Shown here: one piece after another, positions 1-6,086 of the stretch | Layout: the number at the start of each line of letters is the position of its first letter | Numbering within the stretch: position 1 is the stretch's first letter | Assembly (NCBI GenBank): GCA_014380705.1 | Contig: JACMJI010000103.1 | Coordinates: 1 to 10,432 of the forward strand | Direction of reading: 5' to 3' | DNA from: Gorillibacterium sp. | GTDB lineage: Bacteria > Bacillota > Bacilli > Paenibacillales > NBRC-103111 | Length of the DNA: 10,432 bases | Notes under the pieces: model-generated | What the model saw: only the letters and a program-made list of their open reading frames with translations | Told to the model about the DNA's origin: nothing | Databases searched by the model: none | Position numbers and translations under genes: made by a program

Positions 1-140
1 ATAATGTTAATAAATAAGTAATGATTATTATATATTCATAAGAGTAATTTACCGTAATAATAGTGGAATGTCAACAGCGGTGTTGGTAATATGAAAGTAC
101 GTTCTAAATCGTAAAATAATGGGAAGAGGTGGACTCATCG

Positions 141-698
141 ATGGATATCGGCTCAAGTATTCGAGCAATCCGCAAACGAAAGAATATAACGATTGCCCAG
201 ATTTGTGAACAAACAGGCCTTTCCCAAGGCTTTATGAGTCAGGTCGAAACCAACAAGACATCCCCCTCAATCTCTACACTAGAAGCGATTGCTACTGCTT
301 TAAATACACCTTTGGCTTTTCTTTTGTTAAAAAAGGAAGAACGCATGAAGGTTATCCGCAAGAACGATCGTAAGCAAACGACAAGCGGGCCTGATCAATT
401 AAAGGTTGAACATTTAGGCGCGACGAAAAACATAAAGATGGTGGTCGTCGATCTGCCCCCCGGTACGTCTATAGGTGAAGATCAACAACATGCACATGAG
501 GGTGAAGAAGTACATGTCGTTCTTAAGGGCCACATCTACGTGGAGCAGGGAGAGGACAACGCTAAATTAGCGGAAGGCGACACCTTTAGCTGGAATGCCT
601 GCACCCCTCACATTGTAAAAAATATCGGCGATGAAGTAGCGACCGTTGTTGTTGCTGTGTACAGGGAAGTCGATGATAACAGCTTGGATTATATTTAA
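141..698 (+). CDS. XRE-family transcriptional regulator with C-terminal cupin domain
   Basis: The protein has 185 residues. Residues 5-62 form a Cro/C1-type helix-turn-helix (recognition region around ICEQTGLSQGFMSQVE), and residues about 105-175 form a small-molecule-sensing cupin barrel (QHAHEGEEVHVVLKG, then the second cupin motif around EGDTFSW..CTPH). This HTH-cupin layout is typical of cytoplasmic DNA-binding repressors that sense a metabolite through the cupin; known relatives control polyamine, amino-acid or stress genes. The ATG at 141 is preferred over an in-frame GTG at 129, because AGAGGTGG at 125-132 gives an 8-base spacing to the ATG but overlaps the GTG. The upstream 128 bases are very AT-rich, and I could not fix a promoter in them. 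The gene is followed by its own terminator and looks monocistronic. Its target is unknown: the next gene is convergent and has its own riboswitch. Confidence 0.9.
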   Translation: MDIGSSIRAIRKRKNITIAQICEQTGLSQGFMSQVETNKTSPSISTLEAIATALNTPLAFLLLKKEERMKVIRKNDRKQTTSGPDQLKVEHLGATKNIKMVVVDLPPGTSIGEDQQHAHEGEEVHVVLKGHIYVEQGEDNAKLAEGDTFSWNACTPHIVKNIGDEVATVVVAVYREVDDNSLDYI

Positions 699-736
699 GC
701 CGCTTGGATCATTGCGGATATTGAGGCTAAAAGCCA

Positions 737-783
737 AAGAACCTCCAGACTCACGATCCTAGATGAGCTTGGAGGTTCTTTTA
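737..783 (+). terminator. Intrinsic terminator of the HTH-cupin gene, possibly bidirectional
   Basis: A perfect 11-bp inverted repeat (AAGAACCTCCA at 737-747, TGGAGGTTCTT at 770-780) is followed by TTTTA. The loop contains a further CTCA/TGAG pairing that extends the stem. It lies about 40 bases after the stop of the HTH-cupin gene. On the other strand the stem is followed by TTTGGCTTTT, so it may also stop transcription arriving from the convergent TerC gene. Confidence 0.85.
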
Positions 784-879
784 TAGTTGAATACCTTTTC
801 CATCTGCTTCAACCAAGGGTACCTGTAGGATATCTTGGTTCAATTGATTTAGTACATTTTCCGACAGTAGTCCAATAGC

Positions 880-1701
880 TTATTCCATCTGTTCAATGAC
901 TTCAGACAAGGAATCTTCCTCACTTATGTGTACTGTTTTATTGCTCAAAAACCAGCCGCTAACCGCAATGATCACCAATACAATATAGAAGGTAAGTTTC
1001 CACAGCGTACTGTGAGCGAAGGCTTCGGATAAAATCCCGAGTGATGGGTGTGCCAGGGTTATAATGGCCAGTTTAACTCCAACCCAACCGACGATGACAA
1101 AGGCGGCAATCTCAAGACCTGGACGAGAGTGTAACAGCTTGACGAAGAATGACGCAGCAAATCGCATGATGATCAGACCGATAAAACCACCTGTGAAGAT
1201 GACAAGAAAGTGTCCTCCGTCCATCCCGCCAATGTTGCGAATTCCACTAACGGGAAGTACCACGGCCAAAGCGACAGCCGCTAGAATGGAATCGATAGCG
1301 AAGGCGATATCAGCAATCTCAACCTTAAAGACGGTCATCCAGAAACCAGCTTTAGGGGCTTCCTTCTTCCTGCCATCTGCTCCAGCTAAAGCTTCATCGG
1401 ATTCGCGTCTATTCGCCAGGACCTTGCGAACAATGTGATTGCCTGCGATGAATAAAAGATAAATCGCCCCAATTGCTTGGACCTGCCAGATATCCACCAG
1501 ATAGGAAATTATAAATAATGAAGCAAAACGGAAGACAAACGCCCCGGCTAACCCGTAGAACAGTGCTTTTTTTCGTTCAAGATCAGGGAGATGCTTGACC
1601 ATAATGGCTAATACCAACGCATTATCAGCCGCTAACAACCCCTCAAGTCCAACCAATACAATCAAAACCCATAAATACTCCAACAGTATTCCCGTATCCA
1701 T
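880..1701 (-). CDS. TerC family integral membrane protein, probable Mn2+ exporter (YkoY/YceF-like)
   Basis: The protein has 273 residues and several hydrophobic membrane segments. The family's acidic intramembrane motifs are present: EGLLAADNALVLA at residues 20-32 and VEIADIAFAIDS at 128-139. E20, D26, E128, D131 and D137 are candidate metal ligands. A hydrophilic stretch at residues 96-118 (RRESDEAL to RKKEAPK) is probably a cytoplasmic loop. Bacillus TerC homologues such as YkoY and YceF are linked to manganese efflux and to metallation of exported proteins, and the Mn2+ riboswitch upstream here supports that role. An in-frame ATG at 1707 lies only one base after the AGGGGG ribosome binding site; the ATG at 1701 has 7-base spacing and is the better start. 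No second gene shares the transcript. Confidence 0.9.
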   Translation of the reverse strand: MDTGILLEYLWVLIVLVGLEGLLAADNALVLAIMVKHLPDLERKKALFYGLAGAFVFRFASLFIISYLVDIWQVQAIGAIYLLFIAGNHIVRKVLANRRESDEALAGADGRKKEAPKAGFWMTVFKVEIADIAFAIDSILAAVALAVVLPVSGIRNIGGMDGGHFLVIFTGGFIGLIIMRFAASFFVKLLHSRPGLEIAAFVIVGWVGVKLAIITLAHPSLGILSEAFAHSTLWKLTFYIVLVIIAVSGWFLSNKTVHISEEDSLSEVIEQME

Positions 1702-1728
1702 AATCATTCCCCCTATTTGTTGTGTGAT

Positions 1729-1795
1729 AACAGAAAGACCTATACCCAGAAGGTAAAGCCTCCGAAAAAAGGCAATACGTTCAAGGTAAAGGTCT
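1729..1795 (-). terminator. Riboswitch expression platform: hairpin mutually exclusive with aptamer P1
   Basis: In the transcript, AGACCUUUACC (1795-1785) can pair with GGUAUAGGUCU (1746-1736): 10 of 11 pairs with one U-U mismatch. A smaller GCCUUU/GGAGGC hairpin sits inside the loop, and UUCUGUU follows the 3' arm. The 5' arm contains the 3' strand of aptamer stem P1, so both structures cannot form together. Mn2+ binding, which stabilises P1, would break this hairpin and let transcription continue, as known for ykoY. The U-tract is weak, so the terminator role is inferred; control of translation is an alternative. Confidence 0.6.
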
Positions 1796-1874
1796 CGCTA
1801 ACACATCATGTGCCAATAAAACCGGAGACGAATCTCGTAATGACGGCGTTATTGTACAGCTACTCCCCTTTACG
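1785..1874 (-). ncRNA. yybP-ykoY manganese riboswitch aptamer
   Basis: The transcript contains the hallmark conserved blocks of the yybP-ykoY family in order: AAAGGGGAGUAGC, GCCGUCAUUACG, CCGGUUUUAUUGGC, and GCGAGACCUUUACC. P1 pairs GUAAAGG (1873-1867) with CCUUUAC (1792-1786). The family senses Mn2+, often alongside efflux genes of the TerC type, which is the gene found downstream. The aptamer is 84 bases from the TerC start codon, leaving room for the expression platform. Confidence 0.95.
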
Positions 1875-1907
1875 GGATGTTTATTTACTTAAAAAGCTAG
1901 TGAACTG

Positions 1908-1936
1908 ATCATAGCTAATCGCCATGCGACTGTCAA
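1908..1936 (-). promoter_or_regulatory. Sigma-A promoter for the riboswitch-TerC transcript
   Basis: On the minus strand a consensus -35 TTGACA (1936-1931) is followed by exactly 17 bases and a -10 TATGAT (1913-1908), five of six matches to consensus. Transcription would begin near 1901, about 27 bases before the aptamer. Confidence 0.85.
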
Positions 1937-2012
1937 GGCGAGCAGTGGCATAATTAGCTTACATGACGTATATTTACGCTGTTTTCATGATGGGATTGGT
2001 ATAAACAATGAG

Positions 2013-3095
2013 TTAATAAAGTACCCTCCACAAATAAAAGGTAGCGTAGGCTTCCCAGCCCTGCCAATGGGCAAACAACGTTTGTAATTCCACTATAGTT
2101 GGCTTTCGCTCTAGACCCGCTACATGCTTGATCGCATTGTGTAGTCCAACATCGGCAATTAGAAAAGCCGTCAGATCACGCAGGCAACGCATCCGCACAT
2201 AATGAGCGGTCCAAGGGCCTATCCCCCGAATAGCAGTCAGCTTGATTTCGGCGGCTTTCGGGTTATTGAGTGCAAGCAGATTGTCCCGAGTCAGCTCTCC
2301 ACTTGCGATAATTCTAGCAACCTCAAGTAGGGATCGGGCTTTATTCTTGGTTAGCTGTAGACTGCAGAGCTGTTCCATCGTTACATCCCGGAAACGTTCT
2401 GGTACTGGAAAGGCATGGTATGTAATGCCTTCCCATTCGCAGGCTTCCCCAAATTCTTCGGTTAGCCGCTGTTTCAGCTTATAGGCGAAAGTCAGGTTTA
2501 CTTGCTGCCCAACAATTGCCCAGCACAGGGCTTCGAACAGATCTGGAATGCCAACGAGGCGCAAACCATAGAAGCTTTTGAGAAGTGGGCTAAGGAGCGG
2601 ATCCGCATTCGCCATCCGGTAGAACGGTTCTAGGTTGCGCTCAAGATCAAACCAGTCACGAACATAACTGGCAAGCTCGCACTGGATTTCTTCGGAAAGG
2701 GGTTCACCCTGCAGCAATTCAACCCGCATCATCTGCTTTGTGGGACAGGTTATCCTGATCAAACGCATCACTCCACCAAGCCGCATCAACCGGTTCACAC
2801 CATCTGCTTCTAATCTATATAAACATTCGAACGGGGAACGGGACATATAGGTCAAGCAGGCCTTGAAGTCGAAGAGTTCAGGCAAGGGCAGCCAGAGTTT
2901 GCCGGAATCGTTAGCATAAGCGTTATCGCTCGCAGCGCCGTCACCCATTGCGCCTCTACCCTCACCACCGTCACCCATTGTACCTCTACCCTCACCACCG
3001 TCACCCATTGCGCCTCTACCACCAGTAACATCACCTATACTACTTCTACTACCAGCATCAAAAGACAAATCGTTCATGCCCCGTTGCGGCCACAT
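2013..3095 (-). CDS. alkA: DNA-3-methyladenine glycosylase II (HhH-GPD family) with Gly-rich N-terminal extension
   Basis: The 360-residue protein excises alkylated bases such as 3-methyladenine to start base excision repair. From about residue 68 it follows the AlkA fold. The conserved VGIPDLFEALCWAIVGQQV lies at 181-199, the helix-hairpin-helix LTAIRGIGPWTA at 286-297, and FLIADVGL at 311-318 places the catalytic Asp at 315. Residues about 18-55 are an unusual low-complexity insert of repeated GDGGEGRGAM units encoded by a minisatellite; family members normally lack this. The start at 3095 follows GGAGGGG at 7-base spacing, and this places the first 38 bp inside the end of adaB in another frame, suggesting translational coupling. 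A later ATG at 3077 has no comparable binding site. Belongs to the adaptive-response cluster. Confidence 0.9.
   Translation of the reverse strand: MWPQRGMNDLSFDAGSRSSIGDVTGGRGAMGDGGEGRGTMGDGGEGRGAMGDGAASDNAYANDSGKLWLPLPELFDFKACLTYMSRSPFECLYRLEADGVNRLMRLGGVMRLIRITCPTKQMMRVELLQGEPLSEEIQCELASYVRDWFDLERNLEPFYRMANADPLLSPLLKSFYGLRLVGIPDLFEALCWAIVGQQVNLTFAYKLKQRLTEEFGEACEWEGITYHAFPVPERFRDVTMEQLCSLQLTKNKARSLLEVARIIASGELTRDNLLALNNPKAAEIKLTAIRGIGPWTAHYVRMRCLRDLTAFLIADVGLHNAIKHVAGLERKPTIVELQTLFAHWQGWEAYATFYLWRVLY
2941..3060 (-). repeat. 30-bp in-frame minisatellite in the 5' end of alkA
   Basis: Four consecutive 30-bp units begin at 2941, 2971, 3001 and 3031. The first two differ by only two bases; the third matches for about 22 bases and then diverges; the fourth is degenerate. 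Each unit starts with TCACC on the plus strand. Since 30 is divisible by three, the repeat encodes a 10-residue unit (GDGGEGRGAM-like) and copy changes would keep the frame. Confidence 0.9.
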
Positions 3096-3612
3096 GTTTA
3101 ATCCCCTCCAGTTCGAGCAGCTCCTGCTTTAAGACTAGTCCTCCCCTGTAGCCGGTCAAGGTACCGTTTGATCCTATGACTCGGTGACAAGGCAAGATGA
3201 GCGGCAGCGGGTTCTGACCATTGGCGGTTCCCACAGCACGCATAGCCAGCGGTTTGTTTATCGCTTCAGCAAGCTGCTTATAGGTCCACACTTCTCCATA
3301 GGGGATACGCGCCAAACCCATCCACACCTGCTGCTGAAAGGGGGTACCCCATACGTCCAAAGGCAGCTTTTCGAAACTAACAGGTTTGCCGGCAAAATAG
3401 GTCTCTAACAGATCAATCACACCAAACTCAGCAAATACTCCATAATCCTCGATAAGCTCATGCTGAGGAGCATAGCGATGGAGCCACATATTCGCTGATT
3501 CAACCTTGTCATGCTCAAACGCCAAACGGCACATTCCCCGCTCACTGGCCATAAGTATCCATTTGCGATTTTGGAAATTCAAGGTATGACAATAGATGGT
3601 TGTCTTACTCAT
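3058..3612 (-). CDS. adaB: Methylated-DNA--protein-cysteine methyltransferase (O6-alkylguanine repair)
   Basis: This 184-residue suicide methyltransferase moves alkyl groups from O6-methylguanine in DNA to its own cysteine. The active-site motif LPCHRVIGSNG is at 140-150 with acceptor Cys142. The preceding DNA-binding winged helix includes YGEVWTYKQLAEAI (105-118) and AMRAVGTANGQNP (123-135), with Arg125 as the likely base-flipping arginine. The size is that of Bacillus AdaB/Ogt. The ATG at 3612 follows AAAGGAG at suitable spacing; an in-frame GTG at 3630 lies upstream of this site and is unlikely. The 3' end overlaps alkA by 38 bp. No methylphosphotriester domain is fused; that activity is the separate AdaA nearby. 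Whether to call it adaB or ogt cannot be settled from sequence alone. Confidence 0.92.
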   Translation of the reverse strand: MSKTTIYCHTLNFQNRKWILMASERGMCRLAFEHDKVESANMWLHRYAPQHELIEDYGVFAEFGVIDLLETYFAGKPVSFEKLPLDVWGTPFQQQVWMGLARIPYGEVWTYKQLAEAINKPLAMRAVGTANGQNPLPLILPCHRVIGSNGTLTGYRGGLVLKQELLELEGIKHVAATGHERFVF

Positions 3613-3730
3613 GTAGACCGCTCCTTTCACAACATCGTTATTTCTTGGCCTGGCACTCTTGTTGCATAGGTTATTGCTGTTACTATCTTAAGGATTCTTT
3701 CTACATCAGCTGCCCAGAAACCAAAAGCGG

Positions 3731-3812
3731 AGGATTTGTGTGTTCCATAGTTCAGCGCTTAACCACCTGAGCGTAACGTTCACGTGGCGCCTTTGAATAG
3801 GGCATCATTTCC
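3731..3812. repeat. Left copy of a long direct repeat (with 24-bp extra segment)
   Basis: AGGATTTGTGTGTT at 3731-3744, then a 24-bp segment (3745-3768), then GAGCGTAACGTT at 3769-3780 followed by ACGTGGCGCCTTTGAATAG and TTTCC. The same sequence without the 24-bp segment recurs at 4144-4202, with about five mismatches over 58 aligned bases. The two copies bracket the palindromic repeats between them. Confidence 0.85.
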
Positions 3813-3900
3813 TTCATCTAATCAGAGGATATCATTTCAAGAGTGCCCAAAGCCATCATCCAAATCTGTAACGTCCTTGGCCTCTGGGGCATGGAAAACA

Positions 3901-3947
3901 TCCAGTTAAATCGTTAAGAAACCCCCAGATTCAACCGTTTAACTGGA
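3901..3947. repeat. Inverted repeat in the adaA-adaB gap
   Basis: A perfect 10-bp inverted repeat, TCCAGTTAAA at 3901-3910 and TTTAACTGGA at 3938-3947, with partial further pairing inside the 27-base loop. The arm shares the TAACTGGA/TCCAGTTA core with the palindromes that follow, so it probably belongs to the same repeat family. No U-tract follows on either strand, so it is not a standard terminator. Confidence 0.75.
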
Positions 3948-4001
3948 AAACCACCTGTTATTTTAGATGATTTCGTCCAACTGTCCTAAAAAGGGCTGAA
4001 T

Positions 4002-4140
4002 TAACTGGACAAATTCCAGTTAGCTTGCTCCATAATGAAGTGCGAACCAGACTAACGGGACAAATTCCAGTTAGCATGCTCCTTGGCTACCTACGAGCCG
4101 AATAATCAGGACAACTTAAAGGTTGCCCAGGAATCAATAG
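4002..4140. repeat. Palindromic repeats at 51-bp spacing (TAACTGGA family)
   Basis: Unit A at 4002 has TAACTGGA, loop CAAAT, TCCAGTTA. Unit B at 4053 has TAACGGGA, the same loop and TCCAGTTA (one mismatch in the stem). Both continue with GCWTGCTCC, then diverge. A weak third unit begins at 4104 (AATCAGGACAA), again 51 bases on. With the flanking direct repeats and the inverted repeat at 3901 these fill most of the 637-bp gap between adaA and adaB (3613-4249), where I see no gene. Confidence 0.75.
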
Positions 4141-4143
4141 TGA

Positions 4144-4202
4144 AGGATTTGTGTGTTGAGCGTATCGTTAACGTGGCGCCTTTGAATAGAGCATTGTTTC
4201 CC
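4144..4202. repeat. Right copy of the long direct repeat
   Basis: AGGATTTGTGTGTT at 4144-4157 runs directly into GAGCGTATCGTT and ACGTGGCGCCTTTGAATAG, ending in TTTCC. It matches the copy at 3731-3812 in the same orientation, start to start 413 bp apart, and lacks that copy's 24-bp extra segment. It ends about 50 bases downstream of the adaA stop. Confidence 0.85.
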
Positions 4203-4249
4203 TCGAATAAGTGCATACCATATGCTATTTAGAGGGGGTGATGAGAACC

Positions 4250-4816
4250 TTAGGGATCCATTCTTCTGCTATTTCGGAATTCTGAGGGAGACATGCCCAT
4301 CTTGCGGGAAAACCAAGCTGCAAAGTGCGAAGGACTCCGAAAGCCGACCGCTCTACCGATCTCAACGATATCCTCTGGAGATTGGGATAACATGACTTGC
4401 GCCTTGGTTAATCGGACACGTTCCAGCTTTACGGATGGGGAGTAGCCTTCTAATTGTTTGTAGGTTCTTTGTAGGTGAAAGGGACTGATCCTGAGTAATT
4501 CAGCCAAGCTCTGAAGCGTAAGCTTCTGTTGATATTGCGTCTCAATGATCGCATTCACTTGAGCGGCTATCATCGCATTAGGTCCAAACCGACCTCCCGC
4601 TTCTGGCTTGCAGCGTTTGCATGGACGAAATCCGGCGGCGATTGCCTTCTCCAAAGATGAATAAAAAGTCACATTCCCCGACTTGGGTGTTCTTGCCCGA
4701 CAAGAAGGCCGACAGACAATATGGGTTGTCCGCACACCTGTGTAATAAACTCCATCGTAAGTAGATTCTCGGCTCACAACCGATTGATAAATACGTTCAA
4801 ACAAGGCTTCGTCCAT
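4250..4816 (-). CDS. adaA: Methylphosphotriester-DNA methyltransferase and AraC-type adaptive-response activator
   Basis: The 188-residue protein repairs methylphosphotriesters in DNA and, once methylated, activates adaptive-response genes. Residues 1-75 are the Ada zinc domain, with CRPSC (Cys35, Cys39) and CKRC (Cys66, Cys69) matching the four zinc ligands of Ada. By homology the first Cys (Cys35) is the methyl acceptor. Residues 80-185 form a two-helix-turn-helix AraC domain (LTLQSLAELLRISPFHLQR, then IVEIGRAVGFRSPSHFAAWF). The length is close to that of Bacillus AdaA, and the O6-methylguanine domain is absent, being supplied by AdaB. The ATG at 4816 follows GAGGTG at 6-base spacing; an in-frame GTG at 4825 lies within that site. 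It is upstream of adaB-alkA on the same strand but separated by about 640 bp of repeats, so those genes probably have their own AdaA-dependent promoter. Confidence 0.93.
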   Translation of the reverse strand: MDEALFERIYQSVVSRESTYDGVYYTGVRTTHIVCRPSCRARTPKSGNVTFYSSLEKAIAAGFRPCKRCKPEAGGRFGPNAMIAAQVNAIIETQYQQKLTLQSLAELLRISPFHLQRTYKQLEGYSPSVKLERVRLTKAQVMLSQSPEDIVEIGRAVGFRSPSHFAAWFSRKMGMSPSEFRNSRRMDP

Positions 4817-5186
4817 TCTTATCACCTCATTCTTGGATACGGATTGTTAATGATCTCAGCGTGTGGGCAGCATTACCACGGGAACAATGTCCAGCAAGAA
4901 CGCATATCATCTCATTCGTCTCATAACATCTAGCCTAATCTCATCTCATCTCATCTAATAAGGCAAGTATAAACCATCCATCCCTGCTTTAGCATTACGT
5001 TAGAATAAGTCAGCAACATTTGAACATAAGGATAAAACGCCTGTCGGTGTCCTCTGGGCATCGTCGCTAGCTGGTGGGATAGGGAACATTTTGGCCATAA
5101 CCAGAGGCATATTGGAGTGTATTACTTATTATGATAATCGGCACATATGCGAGTCCCAATTGGGTTTCTGTATTTAGGGGGAGAGG
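4817..5186. other. Non-coding region upstream of adaA
   Basis: I see no supported gene here. It should hold the adaA promoter, but I could not identify a convincing sigma-A pair or an Ada operator. It contains a short pentanucleotide run (ATCTC repeated about 3.6 times at 4938-4956), a small palindrome CCCAATTGGG at 5156-5165, and the left member of a direct repeat at 5032-5057. Confidence 0.6.
5032..5057. repeat. Left flanking direct repeat of the 51-bp array
   Basis: The core CCTGTCGGTGTCCTCTGG at 5040-5057, preceded by ATAAAA, matches 5489-5506 at 16 of 18 bases in the same orientation, 449 bp apart. The pair brackets the tandem hairpin array. Confidence 0.75.
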
Positions 5187-5436
5187 GATTCTGTATGAAA
5201 AATCATACAGAATCCTTGCTAACGCGGTAAAATAAACGATTCTGTATGAAAAATCATACAGAATCCTCGCTAACGCGGTAAAATAAGCGATTCTGTATGA
5301 AAAATCATACAGAATCCTTGCTAACGCGGTGAAATAAGCGATTCTGTATGAAAAATCATACAGAATCCTTGCTAACGCGGTGAAATGGACGATTTTGTAT
5401 GAGAAATCTCCAGAATCCTCGCTAACGCGGTGAAAT
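5187..5436. repeat. Five tandem 51-bp units, each led by a hairpin-forming palindrome
   Basis: Units start at 5187, 5238, 5289, 5340 and 5391, an exact 51-bp period. Units 1-4 begin with an identical 28-bp palindrome: GATTCTGTATGA, loop AAAA, TCATACAGAATC, a perfect 12-bp stem. A 23-bp spacer follows, starting CTTGCTAACGCGGT or CTCGCTAACGCGGT. Spacers differ only at a few bases, mainly the last nine. Unit 5 has lost one base and several stem matches, so its hairpin is broken. The conserved spacers and lack of cas genes rule out CRISPR. It lies between the GNAT pseudogene and adaA; function unknown. Confidence 0.95.
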
Positions 5437-5661
5437 TTTAGAAAGGGTAACCCTAAAGTTATAAACTCTTTGATGTTAAGAATAAACCCCTGTCGGTTTC
5501 CCCTGGCGCGTGTGTTTACCGATGCGGAAGCAGAATGAACCTTAGAATCTATTTATCCACGCTGCTATCGCACAAAGAAACGCATGGCGTCGATTGGCGC
5601 CATACATCTCAGAGAAAGGTATTCCTGCTATTTAGTTAACCTAACCGAATACCAACTTGGA
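5437..5661. other. Non-coding region after the array
   Basis: No supported gene. It contains the right flanking direct repeat and a weak hairpin (ATGGCG at 5583, CGCCAT at 5597) downstream of the GNAT remnant, which is not a convincing terminator. Confidence 0.5.
5482..5506. repeat. Right flanking direct repeat of the 51-bp array
   Basis: The core CCTGTCGGTTTCCCCTGG at 5489-5506, preceded by ATAAA, is the partner of the copy at 5032-5057. Confidence 0.75.
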
Positions 5662-6071
5662 CTAGCTTATCGTTTCGTATTCATAGTCGTGAAATTCCGA
5701 GGTGATCTCGAAGCCTACTTTACGATAAAGCTGCAAGGCCTGCTCATTCTCCGTAACAACATTCAAATGAATCTTTGCGCGCTCTTCCGCAAGCAATAGC
5801 TTTACTGTGTCACTGAGAATTGCCTGTCCATAGCCTTGCCCTTGATAAGAAGGCAGCACGCAAAAGTCGTGGATAACGGCAGAAGCATGCTGACCCAAGC
5901 GAAGCACTCGGATCAGTCCGATTGGAGAATATCCAAGCGTTGCGATGTAAGTCGTACGATCCGGTTATTCGTCCGGGCAAAGTATTCGCGGGTCCAATCC
6001 TCGGAGTCGCCAAAGGCAAGCGAGGAGCATTTTACAAAAAAGTCAAAATCATCTGGCTCCAGCATGCGCAT
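5662..6071 (-). pseudogene. GNAT-family N-acetyltransferase, frameshifted
   Basis: Two frames together read as one GNAT protein of about 137 residues. The upstream part from ATG 6071 reads MRMLEPDDFDFF... DSEDWTREYFARTNNRIV. The downstream part, one base out of frame, reads TYIATLGYSPIGLIRVLRL, then DFCVLPSYQGQGYG, the acetyl-CoA binding motif A (Q-x-x-G-x-G/A type), and NEQALQLYRKVGFE, typical of the GNAT C-terminus. The break lies around 5950-5960: the downstream frame has a stop at 5965-5967 and the upstream frame soon stops after it. A single-base deletion explains this. It begins 15 bases after the AraC stop codon, in the same frame, with no clear ribosome binding site. A sequencing error is possible. 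The acceptor substrate is unknown. Confidence 0.75.
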
Positions 6072-6086
6072 CTGTAAGTCGGCAAA

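Noticed and set aside
811..840. Hairpin AACCAAG/CTTGGTT as terminator for the TerC gene
   Set aside because: No T-rich tract follows it on the minus strand; the bidirectional hairpin at 737-783 is a better stop.
1717..1908. Open frame of 63 codons on the plus strand
   Set aside because: It lies antisense to the riboswitch leader and promoter, has no ribosome binding site and no family-like sequence; the RNA explains the conservation here.
2852..3034. 60-codon frame rich in repeated EAQWVTVVRV units
   Set aside because: This is the alkA minisatellite read in the wrong frame.
4202..4249. Small palindrome GCATA/TATGC as adaA terminator
   Set aside because: Five-bp arms only and no U-tract; too weak to call.
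5187..5436. CRISPR array (28-bp repeats, 23-bp spacers)
   Set aside because: Spacers are nearly identical between units, the repeat is a perfect full-length palindrome, spacers are short, and no cas gene is present in the window.
5584..5799. 71-codon plus-strand frame
   Set aside because: Mostly antisense to the GNAT remnant, whose frame shows clear acetyltransferase motifs.
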